The notes beneath the pieces were generated by a model. That model worked only from the letters and a program-made list of their open reading frames with translations. It searched no databases and was not told where the DNA came from. DNA of 22,798 bases from an uncultured Bacteroidales bacterium (GTDB lineage: Bacteria > Bacteroidota > Bacteroidia > Bacteroidales > UBA932), in contig CABTXO010000001.1 in the NCBI GenBank assembly GCA_902488725.1, positions 1 to 22,798 of the forward strand. The letters run 5' to 3'. This document shows, in pieces, positions 7,022-15,210 of this stretch (positions are counted from its first letter, which is position 1; each line of letters begins with the position of its first letter). A program made the translations under genes and the position numbers.

Positions 7022-8355
7022 TGGAAAGAGATTGGTTGGATAGCCTGAAAAAGCGGATGGAGGACTTCGAGGAGCCCGCCCCCGAAGGGCTGTGGAACGC
7101 GATCGAGTCCGCTGTCCCCGGCCCTGCTTCGGCGCGGAAGCCCCTTCTGCCGCCGTGGCTGTGGCGCACGGCGGCCGCTGCTGCGGTCATCGCCTTCGGC
7201 ATTTTTGCGGGGATCCGGCTTGCCGGCCCTGGCGGCGGAGCGGATGCCGTCGCGGTCGTGCCTGTCGGGAGCGACACCCGGCTCGCTTCGGAGGCGTCCG
7301 GGCAATCCGCCGACATTCGGAAACCGATAGCAGAACAGTCTTTTGCCGACCTGCGGGAAAGTCCGGCTTCCCCTTCCCAATCATCACCTTCTTCAGTCAA
7401 CAACCGGGGAAGGCGGACTTCCCCTGCAGAAATGCGGCCCTCCGGTACGGCGCACCTGCTTGCAGATGCGGCGGAAGCCGCCCCGGAACCTTCCACCCTG
7501 CAGCCGGCGGAACCGGAAATGACCCGGACGGTTGTGCCGGAAGAGAAGCAGGAGATGTCTGCCGAGGCCCTGCCGCCGTCCGTGCAACCCCATGCAGGGG
7601 AGGACTGGTCCGGCTATGCATCCGCCTCTCTGGAAGATTCCGGTCGGGCGTTCCTTCCGGACGGTGTGAGCCTGGACTTCTCGGGCGGAGCCACCGGGAC
7701 GCAGCAGTCATCGTCCTACAATCCCATCATGTTCTACCGCGGTGCGGCCCCGAACACCCTGCCGGTCAACGAAAACGGTGAAGGGAATCTGAGCGTCGTG
7801 ACCCGCGCGGCGAGTTTTGCTCCTGCGACCGTCATGGACCGCGTGGACCACAAGCGTCCGATCCGTACCGGAGTAGCCTTCCGCTGGCAGTTGGGAAAGG
7901 TCCTGGGCGTGGAAGCGGGGCTGGACTATTCCATCCTCAAGAGCACCTTCACCACGATCTCCGGGGCGACGGTTTCGGAAGATGCCCAGACGCTCCGCTA
8001 TGTCGGATTCCCGCTTGACTTGACGGCGAATTTTCTGGACACCCGCTACCTGTCGCTCTACGCCAGCGCAGGCGGGATGATGGAAAAATGTGTGTCCGGA
8101 AGTGTCAAGAGCACGATCACGGCGGACGGGGTCTCGGTCGGTTCCCCCGAAGAACGGAAGCTCGGGATCGATCCGCTGCAATGGTCCGTGAATGCGGCCG
8201 CGGGCGTGCAGTTCAACGTGTTGCCGGTGCTGGGAATCTATGCGGAGCCGGGCGTGAGCTACCGCTTCGCCAACGGATCCGACGTCCAGTCGATCTACAC
8301 GAGCCGTCCGCTTGATTTTACCTTCGCATTCGGACTGCGCTTCTCTTTCAGATAA
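7021..8355 (+). CDS. Anti-sigma-like protein with C-terminal beta-barrel domain
   Basis: A 444-residue protein in three parts. Residues 1-45 are a charged cytosolic-type segment containing the motif APEGLWNAIE, common at the N-terminus of Bacteroidota proteins encoded just after ECF sigma factors. Residues ~47-69 (LWRTAAAAAVIAFGIFAGIRLAG) are a single hydrophobic segment preceded by few positive charges. Residues ~70-270 are a long, low-complexity Ser/Pro/Ala/Glu-rich region. Residues ~275-444 are beta-barrel-like (TGVAFRWQLGKVLGVEAGLDYS, ending in LDFTFAFGLRFSFR) and resemble the PorT/OMP_b-brl class. An inner-membrane anchor plus an outer-membrane-type barrel in one chain implies a protein that spans the periplasm, or a barrel domain that does not insert as usual. 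It overlaps the sigma gene by one base and the convergent hutI gene by 8 bases. The domain layout is read directly; anti-sigma activity is inferred from position and the N-terminal motif. Confidence 0.75.
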   Translation: MERDWLDSLKKRMEDFEEPAPEGLWNAIESAVPGPASARKPLLPPWLWRTAAAAAVIAFGIFAGIRLAGPGGGADAVAVVPVGSDTRLASEASGQSADIRKPIAEQSFADLRESPASPSQSSPSSVNNRGRRTSPAEMRPSGTAHLLADAAEAAPEPSTLQPAEPEMTRTVVPEEKQEMSAEALPPSVQPHAGEDWSGYASASLEDSGRAFLPDGVSLDFSGGATGTQQSSSYNPIMFYRGAAPNTLPVNENGEGNLSVVTRAASFAPATVMDRVDHKRPIRTGVAFRWQLGKVLGVEAGLDYSILKSTFTTISGATVSEDAQTLRYVGFPLDLTANFLDTRYLSLYASAGGMMEKCVSGSVKSTITADGVSVGSPEERKLGIDPLQWSVNAAAGVQFNVLPVLGIYAEPGVSYRFANGSDVQSIYTSRPLDFTFAFGLRFSFR

Positions 8356-9601
8356 TCTTTCCCCCCAATAGTACCCTGCGGATGAACGGGGTGTGGTGGC
8401 AGTAGGGAATATGCGCGAGCGAGGGAATCGGTTCCGTCAGGATCAGATTCGCCCGCTTGCCTTCTGTAATGGAGCCCGCGATGTCGCTGACGCCCATGGC
8501 GTAGGCACTGTTCAGCGTGACGGCGTTGAACGCCTGTGCCGGAGTCAGCCGCATGCGGATGCACCCCAGGGCCATGACAAAGCGCATATCGCCGGAGGGG
8601 GAGGAACCCGGATTGTAGTCTGAAGCGAGGGCAATCCCCAGTCCCGCCTGAATATATTCCTTTGCCCTTCCGTACGGCAGACCGAGGAAGAACGAGGAGC
8701 CGGGCAGCATGGTCGGCATCGTCCGCTTCCCGCGCAGCGCCTCGATTTCTGCATCCGTCGTGCGTTCCAGATGGTCCACGGAGAGTGCGTCGTGGGCGGC
8801 TGCGACCTGGACTCCGCCCGAACAGGCCAGCTCGTTGGCATGGATCTTCGGCACGAGCCCCCAGGCTTTGCCGGCTTCCAGAATGCGGGCGGTCTCTTCG
8901 GGGGTGAAGAAGCCTTCGTCGCAGAACACGTCCACATATTCAGCAAGGGGAACATCCCCGCGCTTGTTTTCCGCCCCGACGGCCGGGATCATCTCGCGGC
9001 CGACCAGGTCGACATAGTCCCCCTGGCGGCCGAGATAGGCCCTGCCCACGGCATGGGCCCCGAGGAACGTGGCCCGGATGATGGCGGGTGATTCCTTCCG
9101 GATGCGGCGGATCACCCGCAGCATCTTCAGTTCGTCTTCCGGGGTGAGTCCGTAACCGCTCTTGATTTCAATCGCTCCCGTCCCCATCCGGATCATCTCG
9201 TCGACACGGACTTTTGTCTGCCGGTACAGCTCCGCCTCGTCCGTGCGGTGCAGCAGGTCGGCGGAGTTGAGAATCCCGCCGCCCCGCGCCGCAATTTCCG
9301 CATAGCTCAGGCCGTTGATCTTGTCGATGAACTCCTGCTCGCGGGTGCCTGCATAGCAGATGTGCGTGTGGGAGTCGCAGAAAGAAGGCAGCACCAGGCC
9401 TCCCTCCGCATCGATGACTTCGTCGGTGGCGCAGGGCGTCGGGAGGGTGGACATCGGTCCGAAGGCCGCGATCCGTCCGTCCCGGATGGCGATCCAGGCA
9501 TCCTTCAACGTGGTCAATTCGTCCATTTCGGCCCCCTGCTTGCGCAGGACGCCTTTCGGGGCGATGCCGACGATCTCGGCGATGTTCGTGATGAGGGTCA
9601 T
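8348..9601 (-). CDS. hutI: Imidazolonepropionase
   Basis: A 417-residue cytosolic amidohydrolase that opens the ring of 4-imidazolone-5-propionate to give N-formimino-L-glutamate, the third step of histidine degradation. The beta-strand metal motif HTH is at residues 78-80 (SFCDSHTHICYAGTREQEF). Further metal or substrate ligands are visible as His183 (FLGAHAVGR), His254 (PKIHANEL) and Asp328 (ASDYNPGSSPSG), the standard set for HutI; length is typical. It is the last gene of the hut operon: its ATG overlaps the hutH stop by four bases (ATGA at 9598-9601), indicating coupled translation. Its 3' end overlaps the convergent beta-barrel gene by 8 bases, and I see no hairpin terminator for either gene there, so read-through or mutual antisense at the ends is possible. 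Confidence 0.96.
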   Translation of the reverse strand: MTLITNIAEIVGIAPKGVLRKQGAEMDELTTLKDAWIAIRDGRIAAFGPMSTLPTPCATDEVIDAEGGLVLPSFCDSHTHICYAGTREQEFIDKINGLSYAEIAARGGGILNSADLLHRTDEAELYRQTKVRVDEMIRMGTGAIEIKSGYGLTPEDELKMLRVIRRIRKESPAIIRATFLGAHAVGRAYLGRQGDYVDLVGREMIPAVGAENKRGDVPLAEYVDVFCDEGFFTPEETARILEAGKAWGLVPKIHANELACSGGVQVAAAHDALSVDHLERTTDAEIEALRGKRTMPTMLPGSSFFLGLPYGRAKEYIQAGLGIALASDYNPGSSPSGDMRFVMALGCIRMRLTPAQAFNAVTLNSAYAMGVSDIAGSITEGKRANLILTEPIPSLAHIPYCHHTPFIRRVLLGGKII

Positions 9602-11082
9602 TCCCGGATGAAATCTATCGAAGCTTCGATGAGCGGATGCATGTACACATCGTCCTGGATGAATGGCACCACCTTGCGGAAAGCAAGGAACAAGTCTTCC
9701 ACAGCATCCGAGGACTTCTTTTTGGCCAGCCGGTGCCGGAAGTCCAGCGCCTGCGCCGCATTGAAGAGCTCGATGGCCAGCACCTCCTCGCAGTTGTCCA
9801 CCACCCGCACCAGTTTCGTAGCCGCATTGGAACCCATGCTGACGTGGTCCTCCTGCCCTTGGGAGGAAGGGATGGAATCCACGGATGCCGGCCAGCAGAG
9901 ACCCTTGTTCTGGCTCACGATGGAGGCCGCCGTGTACTGCGGAATCATGAAGCCGCTGTTGACGCCCGGATTGGCGACCAGGAACTTCGGCAGTCCGCGC
10001 TGTCCGGAGATGAGCCGGTAGATCCGGCGTTCCGAGATGTTCGCAAGTTCGGACATGGCGATGGCCAGGGTGTCCATCGGAATGGCGATGGGCTCCCCGT
10101 GGAAATTACCCGCCGAGATGATCATGTCTTCGTCCGGGAACACGTTGGGATTGTCCGTCGCACTGTTGATTTCGGTCTCGATCACCGATTCCGCATAGCG
10201 GATGCAGTCTTTGACCGCACCGTGCACCTGCGGGATGCAGCGGAAAGAATAGGGGTCCTGCACATGCTCCTTGAAGGTCCGGATGAGTTCGCTGCCTTCC
10301 AGCAGGCGGCAGAAGCGCTCGCCCGTGTCGATTTGTCCGCGGTGCGGACGGAGCTGATGGGTGAGGGGGAGGAACGGATCGATCCGCCCGTCGTATGCTT
10401 CCAGGGACAGGGCACCGATTTTGTCCGCCCATTCCGACAGCCGGTGGCACTGGAGCAGGGACCAGACCGCATGGGCGCTCATGAACTGGGTGCCGTTCAG
10501 CAGGGCCAGCCCTTCCTTGGACTGCAACCGGATCGCTTCCCAGCCGAGTTCCTTCCACACCTCCGCGCTGGGACGGACCCGGCCCTTGTACAGCACTTCG
10601 CCCAGCCCGATGAGCGGAAGGCTCATGTGGGCGAGGGGAGCGAGATCCCCGGAAGCGCCGAGCGACCCATGCTGGTACACGATCGGCAGCACGTCGTGGT
10701 TGAACATGTCCAGCAGCCGCTGGACCGTGGCCAACTGCACGCCGGAATGACCGTAGGACAGGGACTGCGCCTTGAGCAGCAGCATCAGCCGCACGATTTC
10801 CGGCCGGACCTGCTCGCCCGTGCCGCAGGCGTGGGACATCACCAGGTTGTGCTGGAGTTGCGAGAGTTCGTCGGCCGGGATGGTGACGTTGCACAGGGAA
10901 CCGAAGCCCGTGGTGACGCCGTAGACCGGCTTCTCCGGGTCTTCCATCTTGGCGTCCAGGTACCTGCGGCATTTCTCGATCGCGGCGACCGCCTCCTGCC
11001 CCAGTTCCAGCTGTTCGTGGTTGTCCAGAATCGCCTTGATCTCTGCAAGGCTCAGATGTGCTTTCGAAATGATGTGTGTCAT
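9598..11082 (-). CDS. hutH: Histidine ammonia-lyase
   Basis: A 494-residue cytosolic enzyme that removes ammonia from L-histidine to give trans-urocanate, the committing step of the pathway. The MIO cofactor forms from the Ala143-Ser144-Gly145 triad inside GSLGASGDLAPLAHMSLPL. The YGVTTGFG loop at 54-61 carries the catalytic tyrosine, and SSQGQEDHVSMGSNAATK near residue 410 is the conserved C-terminal active-site segment. Length is normal (about 500). It overlaps hutI by four bases and is separated from hutU upstream by a 114-base gap containing a large inverted repeat, unlike the other tight junctions of this operon. That gap may lower or separately control hutH-hutI expression; this is inference. 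Confidence 0.97.
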   Translation of the reverse strand: MTHIISKAHLSLAEIKAILDNHEQLELGQEAVAAIEKCRRYLDAKMEDPEKPVYGVTTGFGSLCNVTIPADELSQLQHNLVMSHACGTGEQVRPEIVRLMLLLKAQSLSYGHSGVQLATVQRLLDMFNHDVLPIVYQHGSLGASGDLAPLAHMSLPLIGLGEVLYKGRVRPSAEVWKELGWEAIRLQSKEGLALLNGTQFMSAHAVWSLLQCHRLSEWADKIGALSLEAYDGRIDPFLPLTHQLRPHRGQIDTGERFCRLLEGSELIRTFKEHVQDPYSFRCIPQVHGAVKDCIRYAESVIETEINSATDNPNVFPDEDMIISAGNFHGEPIAIPMDTLAIAMSELANISERRIYRLISGQRGLPKFLVANPGVNSGFMIPQYTAASIVSQNKGLCWPASVDSIPSSQGQEDHVSMGSNAATKLVRVVDNCEEVLAIELFNAAQALDFRHRLAKKKSSDAVEDLFLAFRKVVPFIQDDVYMHPLIEASIDFIRE

Positions 11083-11196
11083 TGCGTGAGGTTTCTTCTT
11101 CCGGCTTCAGTTCTTGCCTGGCCTCGCAGCTGCAAAAAACTTCGCGTTCGCTCGATTTTCAATGCTCGGTTGCGGCAGGCCTGAAGCCGGAAGTGG
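11083..11196 (-). repeat. Structured intergenic element between hutU and hutH (possible dispersed palindromic repeat)
   Basis: A perfect 13-bp inverted repeat flanks the element: CTTCCGGCTTCAG at 11098-11110 and CTGAAGCCGGAAG at 11181-11193. It can be extended by GCCTG (11116-11120) pairing with CAGGC (11176-11180), with a 5-base bulge on one side. The enclosed ~55 bases contain the palindrome GCAGCTGC (11126-11133), a run of six A (plus strand, so six U in the hut mRNA) and two CGAGC-type copies. Nothing here encodes a protein. It may be a dispersed REP/MITE-like palindrome or an RNA control element such as a processing or attenuation site. Its presence elsewhere in the genome cannot be tested from this window. 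Confidence 0.6.
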
Positions 11197-13224
<2,028 letters not shown>

Positions 13225-13228
13225 GGCG

Positions 13229-14947
13229 CTATTGGATTTTCGAATTCACGATCGCAAGGACCTCGGCTTCGGCGTCGCCGGCATTCGCCGCGATTTCGTC
13301 GGCTTCCGCGAGCAGCGCCGCAGCCTTGGTCTTGTCCTGCAGGCCGGAGGCGTTGATCCGCACGTTCAGCCGGGCACCGAGCACCGCCGCACGGGCGGCC
13401 AGGGCACCGACGCCGGCATCGGAGACCGAGTTGGGATTGCCGGTTTCGGCCATCGCCTGCACGATTTCGAAGACTTTGCAGGACACCTGCATGGTCCGCA
13501 GCGGCACTTCGGAGGCGTACAGCGTGGCCGCTTCGATCGCGGCGGCGCGGGCGGCCTTCTCCTCGTCACTGCCCTTGGGCATCCCGAAGGCTTCCATGAT
13601 CCGGTTGAAGGCCGCCGTGTCCTCGTCCACCAGCGCGAGCAGTTCCTGCATCACGGCCTGGCCCTTTTCCGCCCAGTCCGAAAATTCCTTCCACCGGTCG
13701 TCCCAGCCCCGCTTGTGCGCGGACAGGTTGGCCACCATCGTGCCGAGGGCCGCACCGAGGGCGCCCATGTAGGCGGAGACGGAGCCGCCGCCCGGGGCGG
13801 GGGATTCGGAAGCGGTTTCCTGCGCGAAGCCCTTCGCCGTCATGCGGACCAGCCGTTCCTTCACGGCCCGTTCCTGTTCGTCCTCCATCATGTATTCAAT
13901 CACCTTCTCATGGGCGCAGAACGGCTTCAGGTCGTCCAGGCTCATGGACTTGACGGCGATTTTGATGATTTCCTCCTCGGAAATGCCGAGGGAGCGCTGC
14001 TGCTTCTCCAGATAGAACTTGCCGGCGTCGATGAGCACGCGCTTGGGCACCAGGCCGACGATTTCGGCTCCCGTCACCCGCAGTCCGCGGGCGGCCGCCG
14101 CACGGCTGACTTCCTCGTAAGCGACATGCAGCGGGGTCGCTTCGATGTCGGTGATGTTCATGGACACCTGCGCGATGCCATATTCATCGATGTACCAGCC
14201 GATGGCCTTGCAGCCCTTCAGGGTGCCGGGCTGCCAGATCGTCTTCCCGGCCTCGTCCTTCAGGATCTTGCCCGTCGGGGTGCCGCCTTCGCGCATCGGA
14301 CGGCCTTTCTCGCGCACGTCGAACGCCACCGCCATCGCACGCCGCGTGGAGGTGGTGTTGAGGTTGTAGTTCACCGCCACGAGGAAGTTGCGCGCGCCCA
14401 CATTGGTGGCGCCGCTCTTCGCGACCGTCTCGTTGAAGGTGTCCGGGCCGAAATCCGGTTTCCGGGCGGGATCCGCGATCTTTTCCGGCAGGGCCTCATA
14501 TTCCCCGGCCCGGCAGACCGCCAGGTTCCGCCGTTCGGGCTTGCGGGCGGCGGCTTCGTAGCAGTAGCAGGGAATGCCGAGTTCCTTGAATATGCGTTCG
14601 GCCAGTCCGCGGGCGAGTTCGCCGCATTCGGCGAGCGTGATCCCCGCGATGGGCACGAGCGGCAGCACGTCGCAGGCTCCGGAACGCGGATGCGTACCGT
14701 GGTGGTGCCGCATGTCGATCACCTCCCCGGCGCATTTCACGCCCTGGAAGGCCGCTTCGAGCACGGCGTCGACCGTTCCCACGAAGGTGACCACCGTCCG
14801 GTTGGTGGCCTCGCCGGGGTCCACGTTCAAGACCTTGACCTTTTCTTCGCCGACGGTCGTGTCCGCGATCGCCTTGACAATCTGATGGATGACATCCTGG
14901 TTGCGGCCTTCGCTGAAATTCGGCACGCATTCGATGAGCTGTTTCAT
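13229..14947 (-). CDS. ftcD: Bifunctional glutamate formimidoyltransferase / formimidoyl-THF cyclodeaminase
   Basis: A 572-residue cytosolic fusion enzyme that ends the pathway: it moves the formimino group from formiminoglutamate to tetrahydrofolate, releasing glutamate, then cyclises and deaminates the product to 5,10-methenyl-THF and ammonia. The transferase domain covers roughly residues 1-300: CVPNFSEGRN at 7-16, the active-site DMRHHHGTHPRSGACDV with His81-83, then ARNFLVAVNYNLNT. The cyclodeaminase domain covers ~345-572 and includes SPAPGGGSVSAYMGALGAAL at 382-401. Animal FTCD has the same fused layout; many bacteria use two separate genes. It is the first gene of the hut operon, so the final two enzymes are made first. 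A palindromic leader lies directly upstream (14955-14971). The next gene, hutU, starts 4 bases after its TAG. Confidence 0.95.
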   Translation of the reverse strand: MKQLIECVPNFSEGRNQDVIHQIVKAIADTTVGEEKVKVLNVDPGEATNRTVVTFVGTVDAVLEAAFQGVKCAGEVIDMRHHHGTHPRSGACDVLPLVPIAGITLAECGELARGLAERIFKELGIPCYCYEAAARKPERRNLAVCRAGEYEALPEKIADPARKPDFGPDTFNETVAKSGATNVGARNFLVAVNYNLNTTSTRRAMAVAFDVREKGRPMREGGTPTGKILKDEAGKTIWQPGTLKGCKAIGWYIDEYGIAQVSMNITDIEATPLHVAYEEVSRAAAARGLRVTGAEIVGLVPKRVLIDAGKFYLEKQQRSLGISEEEIIKIAVKSMSLDDLKPFCAHEKVIEYMMEDEQERAVKERLVRMTAKGFAQETASESPAPGGGSVSAYMGALGAALGTMVANLSAHKRGWDDRWKEFSDWAEKGQAVMQELLALVDEDTAAFNRIMEAFGMPKGSDEEKAARAAAIEAATLYASEVPLRTMQVSCKVFEIVQAMAETGNPNSVSDAGVGALAARAAVLGARLNVRINASGLQDKTKAAALLAEADEIAANAGDAEAEVLAIVNSKIQ

Positions 14948-14954
14948 GTCTATG

Positions 14955-14971
14955 TGATTAAATCAATTGAT
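14955..14971 (-). promoter_or_regulatory. Overlapping palindromes in the ftcD leader (candidate operator)
   Basis: Two perfect inverted repeats overlap: TGATTAAATCA (14955-14965, arms TGATT/AATCA) and ATCAATTGAT (14962-14971). They sit 8-24 bases before the ftcD ATG and directly downstream of the -7-like box at 14971-14978. No regulator gene of the HutC or HutP type is in the window. An operator is possible but unproven; AT-rich leaders produce chance palindromes. Confidence 0.35.
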
Positions 14972-14978
14972 AAATATA
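14971..14978 (-). promoter_or_regulatory. Weak candidate -7 box for the hut operon
   Basis: Read on the minus strand this is TATATTTA, seven of eight bases of TAnnTTTG (the last G is A). It lies 23 bases before the ftcD ATG. No clear TTTG -33 element is present at the usual distance, so this is tentative. Confidence 0.25.
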
Positions 14979-15105
14979 GTGATTTTTGATGAAAAAAGCA
15001 TCAGATTTTTTCTGAAACTGGCGAAAACCCATCCGTTTTAGCCTTGACCCCGCCGAAGATGTAACATTTTTTTAACATTTGCATGGTTATGATGCCTTTT
15101 TTTAG

Positions 15106-15113
15106 TATTTTTG
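15106..15113 (+). promoter_or_regulatory. Candidate Bacteroidota -7 box (TATTTTTG) for susCD
   Basis: TATTTTTG fits TAnnTTTG exactly and is 97 bases before the susC ATG. A TTTG at 15078-15081 could be the -33 element, but the 24-base spacer is longer than usual. Just upstream, TAACATTT occurs twice, at 15062-15069 and 15073-15080, 11 bases apart, which is about one helical turn and could mark an activator or UP-like site. Confidence 0.5.
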
Positions 15114-15171
15114 TACAGCAGACCGATACGGAACCCGCAGCACTTGACTTTCAACCGATACAAACCACATT

Positions 15172-15205
15172 CAATCAACTAAATCAAACAATCAACTAAA
15201 TCAAA
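15172..15205 (+). repeat. Perfect 17-bp tandem duplication in the susC leader
   Basis: CAATCAACTAAATCAAA occurs twice head to tail (15172-15188 and 15189-15205), ending 5 bases before the ATG at 15211. From 15158 to the start codon the leader has no G, so it should be unstructured and has no Shine-Dalgarno sequence. A-rich, open leaders favour initiation in Bacteroidota, so copy number could tune susC translation. Confidence 0.9.
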
Positions 15206-15210
15206 ACACC

